Assembly (NCBI GenBank): GCA_039818285.1
Contig: JBCBUE010000009.1
Location: 1 to 64,000 of the forward strand
Direction: 5' to 3'
DNA length: 64,000 nucleotides
DNA from: JBCBUE01 sp039818285
GTDB taxonomy: Bacteria; Planctomycetota; Phycisphaerae; Phycisphaerales; Phycisphaeraceae
The number at the start of each line of letters is the position of its first letter. The first letter of the stretch is position 1. Under the pieces are notes generated by a model that searched no databases, was not told the origin of the DNA, and saw only the letters and a list, made by a program, of their open reading frames with translations. The position numbers and the translations under genes are program-made. Shown in pieces: positions 53,251-62,500 of this stretch.

Positions 53251-54722
53251 GCACCCGCCCCACGCGACGCCTCATCACCGCCATCGCCCTGCTGCTCGCG
53301 GCCACCTATCTGACACCCGCCGCCGCTCAGGACCGCACCGCGACCAACCCCAAGCCGGTCCGCACCGACTACACGCCCGACACCCTCCCGCCCGCCGACG
53401 AGCCCTCCACCCAGGCCGTCTACGTCACCTGGCAGCGTGACCCCACCACCACGCTCACCGCCCAGTGGATCGGCCCCCTGCACCCTCAGTGGGCGTCGGC
53501 CGCCATCTGCCGCGCGCCCGAGCTGCCCCAATCCCCCGACACGCTCCGCTACACCTCGGTCCCCGCCCGCTGGCAGGCCGTGCCCGGCACCGACAACCGC
53601 ATGGCCTACTCGGCCGAGTTCATCAACCTCGCCCCCGACACGCCCTACCTGCTCGCCGTCCCCGGCCGCGACGAGCCCCTCCGCGTCCGCACCCTCCCCG
53701 CCGACGGCGACCAGCCCCTGCGGTTCGTCGCCGCCGGCTGCGCGTACAAGAACAAGAAGCCCTTCGAGGCCATGACCCGGGCCGTCGCCCACCACGACCC
53801 CCACTTCGCCCTCTTCGCCGGCGACATCGCCTACGCCGACGGCGACCCCAACCAGGCCGACCGCTGGCTCTACTTCCTCAGCACCTGGGAGAACCTCGCC
53901 CGGCGCGCCGACGGCTCGCTCATCCCCCTGGTCATGACCATCGGTAACCACGAGGTTTCTCACGGCGGCCGCGGCAAGACCAAGGCCTACGCCCCGTTCT
54001 TCTACTCGCTCTTCGCCTTCCCCGCCCCCACCGGCTATGGCGTCCTCGACATCGGCGACCACACCTCGCTCTTCCTGCTCGACTCCGGCCACACCAACCC
54101 CGTCCCCGGCCACCAGACCGACTGGCTCGCCGGCGAGCTCGCCGCCCGCCAGGACCGCACGCACCTCGTCGCCGCCTACCACGTCCCGGCCTACCCCTCC
54201 GTCCGCGGCTTCAACAACCACAAGAACCGCGAGGTCCGCCGACACTGGTCGCCGCTCTTCGACGAGCACGGCGTCGCGCTCGCCATCGAAGCCGACGACC
54301 ACGCCTACAAGCGCACGCTCCCCCTCCGCGACGGCAGGCCCGACCCGCGCGGCACCGTCTACATCGGCGACGGCGGCTTCGGCATGACCCACCTCCGCAC
54401 CCCCGCCGAGCCCGGCACCGGCTCGGCCTTCGGCAACCGACGCCCCTATCTCGCCCGCACCGCCGAGACCACCCACGGCGAGCTCGTCACCCTCCACGGC
54501 AACGAACGCTCGATCATCTCGCTCGACCCCGATGGCGTCGTCATCGACGCCTACCGCTTCGCCGCCGACCAGCCCCACCCCATCGACGCCACGCCCCGCA
54601 CCTCCCTGCTCTTCCGACCCGAGGGCTACCTCACCGCCGCCGCCATCGTGCTCGCGATCGCCGGCTACTTCGGCCTCTCGGCCTGGCGGACACGCCACCC
54701 CGCGAGCGTTGCCGACGCCTGA
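53247..54722 (+). CDS. Secreted purple acid phosphatase-like metallophosphoesterase
   Basis: After a signal peptide (ITAIALLLAATYLTPAAAQ) come an N-terminal fibronectin-like domain (AVYVTWQRDPTTTLTAQW) and a phosphoesterase core: GDIAYADGDP (191-200), GNHEVSHGG (233-241), YHVPAYPS (His312) and DDHAYKRT (351-358; GHxHxYER in classic enzymes). The first metal Asp loop reads AAGCAYKNKK, without Asp, so activity may be altered. There is a C-terminal transmembrane anchor (AAAIVLAIAGYFGLSAWRTR). It is coupled (ATGA) to the GT39 gene, and a role in processing polyprenyl or glycan phosphate is inferred. Confidence 0.85.
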   Translation: MSTRPTRRLITAIALLLAATYLTPAAAQDRTATNPKPVRTDYTPDTLPPADEPSTQAVYVTWQRDPTTTLTAQWIGPLHPQWASAAICRAPELPQSPDTLRYTSVPARWQAVPGTDNRMAYSAEFINLAPDTPYLLAVPGRDEPLRVRTLPADGDQPLRFVAAGCAYKNKKPFEAMTRAVAHHDPHFALFAGDIAYADGDPNQADRWLYFLSTWENLARRADGSLIPLVMTIGNHEVSHGGRGKTKAYAPFFYSLFAFPAPTGYGVLDIGDHTSLFLLDSGHTNPVPGHQTDWLAGELAARQDRTHLVAAYHVPAYPSVRGFNNHKNREVRRHWSPLFDEHGVALAIEADDHAYKRTLPLRDGRPDPRGTVYIGDGGFGMTHLRTPAEPGTGSAFGNRRPYLARTAETTHGELVTLHGNERSIISLDPDGVVIDAYRFAADQPHPIDATPRTSLLFRPEGYLTAAAIVLAIAGYFGLSAWRTRHPASVADA

Positions 54723-54767
54723 GCTCTCCGACGACCGCCGTCGCGACGGCCGCCGAGCACGCCACCG

Positions 54768-56294
54768 ATGACCACCTCAACCCCCGATCAGACGCCTCGC
54801 CCGCGCCGCGATCGGTGGTTTCAGACCGACGACCTCGTCGACAGCCTCGGCAAACGATCCGCCCGCGGCGGCGTCTACACCCTCGGCTCCACCGCCTTCA
54901 ACTTCGTCGTCACCACCGTCTCCACCATCCTTATCACCCGCCAGCTCACCGACGAGGACTTCGGCCTCTACGGCATGGTCATCGTCCTCACCGGCTTCGC
55001 CAACCTCTTCGCCAACTTCGGCCTCTCCCGCGCCGTCGTCCAGCGACCCCACGTCACCCACGAGCAGGTCTCCACCCTCTTCTGGATCAACCTCGGCATC
55101 TGCGGCGCGCTCGCCCTCATTGTCGCCGCCGCCACCCCCCTCATCGTCGCCTTCTACGACGAGCCCCGCCTCGCCCCCATCAACCTCGCCATGGCCGGCC
55201 TGTTCGTCGTCGCCGGCCTCGGCCGACAGCACCGCGCCCTGCTCGAACGACGCATGGAGTTCGGCCGAATCAACCTCGTCGCCTCCTGCAACGCCCCCGT
55301 CGGCGCCATCCTCGGCGTCGTCGTCGCCTTCCTCGGCGGCGGCTACTGGGCCCTGGTCGCCATCCCCGCCGGCACCGCCGTCGTCGGCGCCCTGGGCATG
55401 TGGCTCGCCTGCGGCTGGGTCCCCGGCCCCCCCCGAAGACGCACCGGCGTCCGCGACATGCTCGCCTTCGGCGGCCACGTCACCGGCTTCCAGTTCATCA
55501 ACTACCTCAGCCGCAACGCCGACAACGCCATGCTCGGCTACGCCTGGGGCGCCGCGCCGCTCGGCCTGTACACCCGAGCCTACTCGCTCATGATGCTGCC
55601 CATCACGCGCGTCAACGCCCCGCTGAGCACCGTGATCATCCCGGCGCTCAGCCGACTGAACGGCGAACCGGATCGATACCGCATGGCGTTCCGCCAGGCC
55701 GTCGCGCTGACCGCCGGATTCTCGGCCCCCTTGGTCATGCTGCTCGCGGCGTTAGCGCCCGAGTTCATCCCAGTTCTGTTTGGCGAGTCCTGGGCCAGCA
55801 TGACGCCCATCTTCCTGGCCCTCAGCCCCGCCACGCTCATGGCCTGCACCAACGCCGCGACGAACTGGCTCTATCTGAGCCACGGGCACGTCCGCCAACA
55901 GACCCGCGTGGTGGCCGTCTCCACCTTCTTCGCCCTGGTCTCGATGGCGGCGGGCGTGCAGTGGGGCGCCATCGGTCTGGCCATCGCCATCTCGGCGTTC
56001 CGCGTCGCCGCGAAGCTGCCCATCTTCGCGTTCGCCTGCCGGCCAACCCCCGTCGGCGTGGGCGATTTCCTCGCCGCGATCGCGTTCCCCTACACCGCGT
56101 CCGTCCTGGCCGCCGCGGCCGCCGGCGTCAGCGGGGGCTACATCCACGCGTCCGACCCCGTCGTGCTGACCTGCAAGACGCTCGTGTTTCTGGGCTTGTA
56201 CATTGCCCTGCTCTTCGGCACGCCGTGGGGGCGCCGGCACTTCGATGGGGTTCGCCGCTTCAAGTCGCGGCTACGCCCGGACAAAGCCCAGTGA
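54768..56294 (+). CDS. Wzx/MVF-type polysaccharide flippase
   Basis: Flips lipid-linked oligosaccharide across the inner membrane. A 508-residue product with about 12-14 helices: VYTLGSTAFNFVVTTVSTIL, RQLTDEDFGLYGMVIVLTGF (the P(E/D)-FG-Y motif of this family), GFQFINYLSRNADNAMLGYA and the later FRQAVALTAGFSAPLVMLLA. It is the polysaccharide-exporter member of the MOP superfamily. ATG 54768 follows 45 bases after the phosphatase gene. Its stop overlaps the sulfotransferase start (GTGA), so synthesis and modification genes form one operon. Confidence 0.93.
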   Translation: MTTSTPDQTPRPRRDRWFQTDDLVDSLGKRSARGGVYTLGSTAFNFVVTTVSTILITRQLTDEDFGLYGMVIVLTGFANLFANFGLSRAVVQRPHVTHEQVSTLFWINLGICGALALIVAAATPLIVAFYDEPRLAPINLAMAGLFVVAGLGRQHRALLERRMEFGRINLVASCNAPVGAILGVVVAFLGGGYWALVAIPAGTAVVGALGMWLACGWVPGPPRRRTGVRDMLAFGGHVTGFQFINYLSRNADNAMLGYAWGAAPLGLYTRAYSLMMLPITRVNAPLSTVIIPALSRLNGEPDRYRMAFRQAVALTAGFSAPLVMLLAALAPEFIPVLFGESWASMTPIFLALSPATLMACTNAATNWLYLSHGHVRQQTRVVAVSTFFALVSMAAGVQWGAIGLAIAISAFRVAAKLPIFAFACRPTPVGVGDFLAAIAFPYTASVLAAAAAGVSGGYIHASDPVVLTCKTLVFLGLYIALLFGTPWGRRHFDGVRRFKSRLRPDKAQ

Positions 56295-57292
56295 CACCAA
56301 CCCGAACCCAACAACGACCGCTGCTGCACATCGGGCTGGTCAAGACCGCCAGCACGTGGATGCAGAAGCACCTGATCTGGAACGACAGACACGGGTTTCA
56401 GTCCGCACTCGATCGCCACGCCCTGCACCTCACCGCCTTCCGCCAGCCGACGTGGGGCTACGACCGTGCCGAAGCGCTGCGGACCGCCTGCGAGCCGGGG
56501 CTACGCCAAGCCGCCGAACGCAACCTGCAGGCCGTCATCAGCCACGAATGCCTCGCCGGCAACCCATGGAACGGCGGCTACCTCGCGCCCGAACTGCTGG
56601 ACGCCTTGTCGTCGGCCTTCCCCGACGCGCGCGTCCTGCTCTGCCTGCGGGAGCAGCGGTCGCTCGCCGCATCCTATTATCACGAATACGTCAACGCGGG
56701 TGGAACGGGCACGCTCGAATTCTTCTTGACGCCGGACGAGAGCGACGGCCGCGCCCCAAGACCCCGTGACGAGTTTTTTCACTACAACCAGCTCGTTCGA
56801 GGCTACCTCGACCGGTTCGGCCGAGAAAACGTAATGGTCGAGCCGTACGAACGCATCCGCGATGACCCCAAGGACTTCGCCGCACGCCTCGGGGATTGGC
56901 TCGGCGTCCCGGTCAAACCCAACGAGCTCCCCGTCGATCGCGTCCGCTCAAGCAAGTCGCCGCTTCGCGTCGCGCTCGAGCGCCGGGCGAACAAGTGGCT
57001 CTACCGACACAACGCCAACCAGGGCGCACCGTTCCACCACCCCGGAGCGCGGACCCTGCTCTCGCCGATCGATTCGCTCACTCCGTCGTTCTTGCAGGAC
57101 CGGCTCAAGCGACGCGAGAAGGCGAAGATCGCGCGTTGGGCCGACGGGCTGTTCGAGGCCTCCAACGCGGAGGTGATGGCCGCGACCGGCATCGACCTCG
57201 CTCGCTACGGTTACGCCCTGCCCGAGGGATCAGCCACTTCTAGCGCCTCGCCCAAACCTCGCGAACACGTCACGCAGGGACAAGGCGGTTGA
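56291..57292 (+). CDS. Sulfotransferase family protein (1)
   Basis: PAPS-dependent sulfotransferase. The 5'-phosphosulfate loop is LLHIGLVKTASTWMQKHLIW, and the 3'-phosphate motif is VLLCLREQRSLAASYYHEYV. The C-terminal half contains helix EKAKIARWADGLFEASNAEV and the usual NVMVEPYERIRDDP segment. It would transfer sulfate to a carbohydrate hydroxyl made by this locus (inferred). The start is GTG 56291 in a GTGA overlap with the flippase stop. The length of 333 residues is typical. It is coupled by TTGA to the next sulfotransferase. Confidence 0.87.
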   Translation: MTPTRTQQRPLLHIGLVKTASTWMQKHLIWNDRHGFQSALDRHALHLTAFRQPTWGYDRAEALRTACEPGLRQAAERNLQAVISHECLAGNPWNGGYLAPELLDALSSAFPDARVLLCLREQRSLAASYYHEYVNAGGTGTLEFFLTPDESDGRAPRPRDEFFHYNQLVRGYLDRFGRENVMVEPYERIRDDPKDFAARLGDWLGVPVKPNELPVDRVRSSKSPLRVALERRANKWLYRHNANQGAPFHHPGARTLLSPIDSLTPSFLQDRLKRREKAKIARWADGLFEASNAEVMAATGIDLARYGYALPEGSATSSASPKPREHVTQGQGG

Positions 57293-58080
57293 GGAAACGG
57301 CTCAAGCAACTCGGCATCCTCTGGCGCGCCCACACGACGCCGATCCGTCCGCCGCGGGTCATCGTCCTCGGCTGCCAGAAGAGCGGCACCTCGGCCATCG
57401 CCGCGTTGCTCGGCCGGGCCACCGGGCTCGACGCGCAGATCGACTTCTCCCGCGACTTCGCCCGCCCCCGGTTCCCCGACGTGCTCGCCGGCCGGATGAC
57501 CCTCGACGCCTATCTCAGACGCAACGCCTACGACATGCGGGCCCCGATCGTGAAGGAACCCTCCCTGACGCTGCTCTACGAGCCGCTGAAGCGCAGATTC
57601 CCGCAGACGCCGTTCGTGTTCGTCATGCGTCACCCGCTCGACAACATCCGCAGCATCTTCGACCGCATCGGCGTGCCCGGCACCGTGACCGACGGCAGCG
57701 TCGACGGCATCGAATCGTCCGCGTGGCGATTCATCATGAGCGGCGCCGACCTGAAAGACCCGCCCGGCGACCTGGTGTCGATCGCCGCGATGCGATGGGT
57801 GAAGTACAACGAGGTCTACGACAATCAACGCGAGGCATTCCAGCTCGTTCGTTACGAAGAATTCATGCAAGACAAGCAGCGTGTTATCGAGTCGTTAGCC
57901 GACCGCCTCGGCCTGGACATCGCCGCCGACATCGCCTCGCTCGTCGATGTCAGGTATCAGCGTAGCGGCAAGCGGATCACCGACTACCGTGAGTACTTTG
58001 GCGAGCTGAACTACGCCAAAATTAGACAAATTGTGGCTCCATTGGCATCAATTTTGGATTACGAAGTCGCGTCGCCCTGA
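57289..58080 (+). CDS. Sulfotransferase family protein (2)
   Basis: A second sulfotransferase (263 aa). The P-loop is VIVLGCQKSGTSAIAALLGR, and the 3'-PAP site is FVFVMRHPLDNIRSIFDRIG. The following QLVRYEEFMQDKQRVIESLA resembles the C-terminal dimer helix. The start is TTG 57289, in a TTGA overlap. The last ~24 codons lie at the beginning of an AT-rich stretch, so the C-terminus may have been altered by the adjoining insertion. It is distinct from the first, with little sequence similarity beyond the motifs. Confidence 0.84.
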   Translation: MRKRLKQLGILWRAHTTPIRPPRVIVLGCQKSGTSAIAALLGRATGLDAQIDFSRDFARPRFPDVLAGRMTLDAYLRRNAYDMRAPIVKEPSLTLLYEPLKRRFPQTPFVFVMRHPLDNIRSIFDRIGVPGTVTDGSVDGIESSAWRFIMSGADLKDPPGDLVSIAAMRWVKYNEVYDNQREAFQLVRYEEFMQDKQRVIESLADRLGLDIAADIASLVDVRYQRSGKRITDYREYFGELNYAKIRQIVAPLASILDYEVASP

Positions 58081-59470
58081 CGCATATCTAACGCAGCTGG
58101 ACTGTAAGATGCTTTGCCAAAATATTTTCGCTTTGCATTCCATCCAATCACCTCGATCTTTCACTATTGCAGATAACTAAAGACCACAGGTACAGCCATG
58201 CGTATTGGTGTTATTACCGCCGAGTTCCCGCGGCTTTCCGAAACATTCGTTAGCGGGCCAGTGATTGAGCTTTTGCAAAGAGGTCATGACGTTCACGTGT
58301 TTTCGCGGCGGCCACGAGACGAGGGCGGTCGCTTTTCGTCGAAAGCGGCTGAACAAATTCTGTCGGACAGAGTGCATTACATACCTGATTTTTCGCGCTC
58401 CGCGTTGTCTCAAGCCAGATCAATTATCACTAATGAGTTGCCGCGAGGCTGGGGCTTACCTTTCTATCTTCCCCGTGCAGCCCAACTCTGTGTACACGAA
58501 GGTAAAGACCTGTCAATTCTTTCTTACCTGATTGCGTCGCTTATCCAACGCAATGGTCCGTTTGACGCATTACACGCTCATTTCCTGGACATGTGGCTGC
58601 CACTAGCTTACGCACTGAAACTCCAAAAGAGCCAGACACGTTGTGTCGTAACATTCCATGGGCACGATGTAAATCGACGCCAAATCAGCGCGAAATCTAA
58701 TCGACGTGTCGAGCGCCTCGTAAACAGCAATTTCGAGTTTACTGCGAATACGCGGTTTACTCGTAAACAAGCGATGAAATTGGGTATCCCCAAGGATCGT
58801 ATTCGCATTGTTCCGGCACCAGTTGAAGTGGAAGACATTGCGTACAAAGAGAGGGTCAAGCCAGCATCAGGTCCCATTCATATTCTGTCCATAGGTCGAC
58901 TAGTTGAAAAAAAAGGAATGTCGCAGCTGATATCCGCGATGCCGAAGGTTCTTCGCAAGCATGATTGCCGACTTCATATTGTGGGTGGAGGTCCATTAAA
59001 GGAAGAGCTTGAGACGCTTGTAGAGAAAATCCATGTTCAGCATGCGGTCATCTTGCACGGCTGGTCTGATCGTGCAGAAATCTTAAGAATGCTTGACCAA
59101 TCACATATTTTCGTCCTCGCGAGTGTCACGGCCAGCGACGGTGATCGCGAAGGTCAAGGAGTAGTTCTGCAAGAAGCCCAGGCGGCTGGCCTTCCGGTTG
59201 TTTCCACCTTTCACAACGGCATTCCCGATGGTGTACTTGACGGGGTGTCCGGCAAGTTGCTTGAAGAAGGCAACGTCGACGCACTTGCGGATGGCATTAT
59301 TGAAATCCTAGACAACTCCAATCGTTGGGTCGCGATGGGCAGGAATGGAAGTGAATTTGTCCGCACCACTTACAGTACCAAGAGCATAGTTGACTCTTAT
59401 CTTCGTTTGTATGGTGCATGAGGTTCGTCAAGTTGGTTGCTAGACATCACACCAACAATTCGATTTCGAT
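58010..59470. other. Low-GC segment, probably recombined in
   Basis: Composition drops sharply here: a 60-base line at 58681 has 28 G/C (47 %), while a line at 59701 has 44 (73 %). The segment covers the end of the second sulfotransferase, a non-coding stretch with an AT-rich leader, one complete GT4 gene and the first ~17 codons of the following truncated GT4. The boundaries are approximate. Confidence 0.7.
58198..59421 (+). CDS. GT4 glycosyltransferase (low-GC, probably acquired)
   Basis: A 407-residue retaining glycosyltransferase of the GT-B fold. The N-domain starts MRIGVITAEFPRLSETFVSG, with CVVTFHGHDVNRR. The C-domain has HILSIGRLVEKKGMSQLISA and DREGQGVVLQEAQAAGLPVV, the E..(7)..E motif of GT4. 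The acceptor and donor sugars are unknown. Codon choice is much less GC-rich than in neighbours, with T- and A-ending codons common, indicating horizontal transfer. The start is ATG 58198. Its stop overlaps the next start (ATGA). The downstream gene is a truncated homologue. Confidence 0.92.
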   Translation: MRIGVITAEFPRLSETFVSGPVIELLQRGHDVHVFSRRPRDEGGRFSSKAAEQILSDRVHYIPDFSRSALSQARSIITNELPRGWGLPFYLPRAAQLCVHEGKDLSILSYLIASLIQRNGPFDALHAHFLDMWLPLAYALKLQKSQTRCVVTFHGHDVNRRQISAKSNRRVERLVNSNFEFTANTRFTRKQAMKLGIPKDRIRIVPAPVEVEDIAYKERVKPASGPIHILSIGRLVEKKGMSQLISAMPKVLRKHDCRLHIVGGGPLKEELETLVEKIHVQHAVILHGWSDRAEILRMLDQSHIFVLASVTASDGDREGQGVVLQEAQAAGLPVVSTFHNGIPDGVLDGVSGKLLEEGNVDALADGIIEILDNSNRWVAMGRNGSEFVRTTYSTKSIVDSYLRLYGA

Positions 59471-60212
59471 CAGCGGCGAGCTCATCCTGCCGATCAGCCA
59501 CCGCTGGGCCTCGGCGTTTCTCGACCAGGGCTTTGAGCCGAGCCGGGTGGTCGTCCACCGCGTCGGCGTGACGGTGCCCGAGGCGAAGGGCAGCACGCCC
59601 CCGCCCTACCGGCCCGGCGAGACGCTGCGGCTGATGACCGTCTGCCGGCTGGTCGAGAAGAAGGGCACGGCCGTGACGCTCGACGCCCTGGCCGAGCTCA
59701 AGCGACGAGGCGGGCCGCCGTTTGTGTTCACGATCGTCGGCGACGGGCCGCTCCGCGCGTCGTTGGAGCGACGCGTGACCGAGCTGGGACTGGACGACGA
59801 GGTCACGTTCACCGGCGGGCTGCCGCGCGACCGGGTCGTCGAGCAGTACCGCGCCCACCACCTGTTCGTCCTGCCCAGCGTCACCAGCTCGACCGGCGAC
59901 CAGGAAGGCGTGCCGACCGTGCTGATGGAGGCGATGGCCCGCGGGCTGGTGGCGGTGTCGACCCTGCACAGCGGCATCCCCGAGCTGGTCGAGGACGGCG
60001 TCGGCGGTCGGCTGGTCCCCGAGCACGACGCGACCGCGCTGGCCTCGGCCATCCGCGAGCTGGCCGAGCGGCCGCAGGACTGGCCGCCGATGCAGCGGTC
60101 GGCACGCGCCAAGGTCGAGGCCGAGTTCGAGATCAACAAGCTCAACGATCGGCTCGCCACCCTGCTGGCCGACCTCGCGGCCACGGGCGGCCGGGCGGGG
60201 TCGATCCGGTAG
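59418..60212 (+). CDS. 5'-truncated GT4 glycosyltransferase (C-terminal domain only)
   Basis: A 264-residue product. From about residue 20 it reads as the middle and C-terminal domain of a GT4 enzyme: LILPISHRWASAFLDQGFEP, LMTVCRLVEKKGTAVTLDAL, VFTIVGDGPLRASLERRVTE and DQEGVPTVLMEAMARGLVAV (E..7..E). The N-terminal acceptor domain (about 150 residues) is missing, and the first ~17 residues lie in AT-rich DNA whose sequence does not resemble a GT4 start. It is thus a remnant of a native gene whose 5' half was replaced by the adjoining acquired gene. Activity is unlikely, although a split enzyme with the preceding protein cannot be excluded. Confidence 0.8.
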   Translation: MRFVKLVARHHTNNSISISGELILPISHRWASAFLDQGFEPSRVVVHRVGVTVPEAKGSTPPPYRPGETLRLMTVCRLVEKKGTAVTLDALAELKRRGGPPFVFTIVGDGPLRASLERRVTELGLDDEVTFTGGLPRDRVVEQYRAHHLFVLPSVTSSTGDQEGVPTVLMEAMARGLVAVSTLHSGIPELVEDGVGGRLVPEHDATALASAIRELAERPQDWPPMQRSARAKVEAEFEINKLNDRLATLLADLAATGGRAGSIR

Positions 60213-60284
60213 CATGCCCGCCCGCGCCGCGGCCCGGAACCGGCCTCCCGCTCGCTCGATGCCTCCCCTCGCTGAGCCGTCTCC

Positions 60285-61232
60285 GTGAAGTTCTCCGTCG
60301 TCATCCCCTGCCACAACGCCGAGCCCTTCATCGGGCAGACGCTGGCGTCCGTCGCCGCTCAGACCCTCGCGGCGCACGAGGTCGTCGTCGTCAACGACCG
60401 CTCGACCGACGACTCGGACGACGTGGTCAAGGCTAGCGACCTGCCGATCACCCTGCTGCACACGGATTTCGGCAACGCCGCCGCCGCCCGCAACGCCGGC
60501 ATCGACGCCGCGACCGGCGACTGGATCGCCTTCCTCGACGCCGACGACCTCTGGCTGCCCGAGCACCTGGCCAACGCGAGCGACGTGCTCGGAGGATCGA
60601 GCGACATCGCCCTGCACGGCCATCGCCAGCTTATGCAGGACGGACGCGTCAGCGCCGAGCCGATCCCCTGGCCGCACGAGACGCCCGCCAACGGCCTGCC
60701 CGACGATCGGTTCCTCGTGTACTTCAGCGATCGGATGATCTTCAACACCTCCTCGGTGGTCATGGATCGCGCGACGCTGATCGAGCGGGGCAAGTTCAAC
60801 GCCGCGTTCAAGCGTCGGCACGACATGGAGATGTGGCTGCGCGTGACCAAGGGGCGGACGTGGGCCTACGACCCGCGCGCGACCATGATCTATCGGCGGG
60901 ACACGATGGACAGCGTCTCGCGAGAGAACTGGGCGAGCAGCGAGCTGTGGCACCTGCGCATGCTGCTCGAGTGCGAGCCTCAGTATCCGACCCCGGCGAT
61001 GCACAAGCTGCTCGGCAAGGCGGCCCGACGGACGCTCGCCAGCGCCTACACCGACGGCAACGCCGACGATCGCGCCGCGGCGTGGGAGCTGGCCGGGCCC
61101 AGGCTTCGGCCGCGCGATCGCTGGGCCTTCCGCGCCACCGGCCTTGCCCCGGGGTTCTTTGCCTCGATCAACCGCTGGCGACGCGGCCGGCTGCGATCGC
61201 GGGCCGCGGCGACGCGGAGAGAGCTCACGTGA
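60285..61232 (+). CDS. GT2 family glycosyltransferase
   Basis: The GT-A fold: FSVVIPCHNAEPFIGQTLAS, VVVVNDRSTDDSDDVV, GNAAAARNAGIDAATGDWIA and AFLDADDLWLPEHL (DxD metal site). It is an inverting family-2 enzyme that adds one sugar residue to the growing glycan; the donor is unknown. The start is GTG 60285. The C-terminal ~70 residues are Arg-rich (RDRWAFRATGLAPGFFASIN). The length is 315 residues. It follows the truncated GT4 by 72 bases and precedes the next GT4 gene by 40 bases. Confidence 0.9.
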   Translation: MKFSVVIPCHNAEPFIGQTLASVAAQTLAAHEVVVVNDRSTDDSDDVVKASDLPITLLHTDFGNAAAARNAGIDAATGDWIAFLDADDLWLPEHLANASDVLGGSSDIALHGHRQLMQDGRVSAEPIPWPHETPANGLPDDRFLVYFSDRMIFNTSSVVMDRATLIERGKFNAAFKRRHDMEMWLRVTKGRTWAYDPRATMIYRRDTMDSVSRENWASSELWHLRMLLECEPQYPTPAMHKLLGKAARRTLASAYTDGNADDRAAAWELAGPRLRPRDRWAFRATGLAPGFFASINRWRRGRLRSRAAATRRELT

Positions 61233-61272
61233 TCGCCCCGCGACCCGAGGCAGCGCGACGGGGTCGTCGCCC

Positions 61273-62424
61273 ATGAGGATCGGCTGGGTCATTCACGGCC
61301 ACGAGCGCTACGGCGTGCGCACCGCCACGCTCGCCATCACCGATGTCGCCCGCTCCCTTGGCGTCGAGCCGTGCTTTCTCTGCCTCGGACGGGGGGATTT
61401 CTACGACGAGCTCTCGGCCGACCCCGACCGTCGGATCGAACTGATCGCGGACAAGGCGCCGCCGCCGCCACGCGGGGGGCTTCTGGGCAAGCTGCTCTGG
61501 CCGACTACGCTGCCGCGCTACGGCAAGCAACTGCGCGATCGCCTCCGCGAAGCGGTCGGCCAGTACGAGTGCGTAGCGCTGCATCTCACGCGCCCGACGC
61601 AGCTCTGGGTCGTGCCGCCCAACCTCGCCACGCCGCGCCCGCCGATCTTCTGGGAGATGCCTAACGTCATCGCCTCGGCCGTGTCGGCCCGCTGGTACCG
61701 CGTCGCCTGCCGGCGCTGGGGCGTTCGGCCGCTGCCCAACAGCGCCTTCACCGAACGCTCGCTGCGCGGCGGCCTCGAGACCCATGTCATCTACCCGCCC
61801 GTTGATGTCCATCGCTGGGACCCCGAGCCGGTCGAGCCGATCGACCTGACAGGCATCGGCGTGCCGGGCGACGCGGCCGTCGTCGCGATCGCCGCCCAGC
61901 TCAAGCCGAGGAAGGGCCAGCGCGTGCTGATCGAGGCGTTCGCCGGGTTGAGCGTGAACACGACGCCGCCGCATCTCGTGATCATCGGCGGCGGGGACGC
62001 GGCCTATCGCCAAGGCCTCGAAGAACTCGTGCGGCGTCTCGGACTCGACGACCGCGTGCACTTCACCGGCGAGAGCAACGAGGTGCCGCGCTACTTCCGC
62101 GCCGCCGACGTCGTCGTCAACGCCCGGACCGACCCCGAACCCTACGGCCTCACCGTCGTCGAGGCGATGTCGATGGGCAAGCCCGTCGTCGCTCACGCGC
62201 TGGGCGGCCCGAGCGAGACGGTCCTCGATGGGCAGACCGGCTGGCTGTTCCCCGAGCCCACGCCCGAGGCCCTGCGTGCCGCGCTGCAACGGGCATTCGA
62301 CGCGCGATCGCGCTGGCCCGAGATCGGCGACGCCGCACGACGCCGGGCGACCGACGAGTACTCGTACGAGGCGGCCGCGATCCGTTATCGCCGAGCCTTA
62401 GCGCATGCCGGGCTGTCGCTCTAG
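61273..62424 (+). CDS. GT4 family glycosyltransferase
   Basis: A 383-residue GT-B enzyme: N-domain MRIGWVIHGHERYGVRTATL and C-domain AVVAIAAQLKPRKGQRVLIE, LVIIGGGDAAYRQGLEELVR, DPEPYGLTVVEAMSMGKPVV (E..(7)..E). Normal GC. The start is ATG 61273; longer frames upstream are shadow of the GT2 gene. It is the last plus-strand gene of the locus, followed by convergent genes. Confidence 0.9.
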   Translation: MRIGWVIHGHERYGVRTATLAITDVARSLGVEPCFLCLGRGDFYDELSADPDRRIELIADKAPPPPRGGLLGKLLWPTTLPRYGKQLRDRLREAVGQYECVALHLTRPTQLWVVPPNLATPRPPIFWEMPNVIASAVSARWYRVACRRWGVRPLPNSAFTERSLRGGLETHVIYPPVDVHRWDPEPVEPIDLTGIGVPGDAAVVAIAAQLKPRKGQRVLIEAFAGLSVNTTPPHLVIIGGGDAAYRQGLEELVRRLGLDDRVHFTGESNEVPRYFRAADVVVNARTDPEPYGLTVVEAMSMGKPVVAHALGGPSETVLDGQTGWLFPEPTPEALRAALQRAFDARSRWPEIGDAARRRATDEYSYEAAAIRYRRALAHAGLSL

Positions 62425-62500
62425 CCCAGACCGCCGGCCAAACACTCGGTCATGCACCCCCGCGCCACGGGCCCTTCGCGTCGGGGTGACGGCGTAAGGG

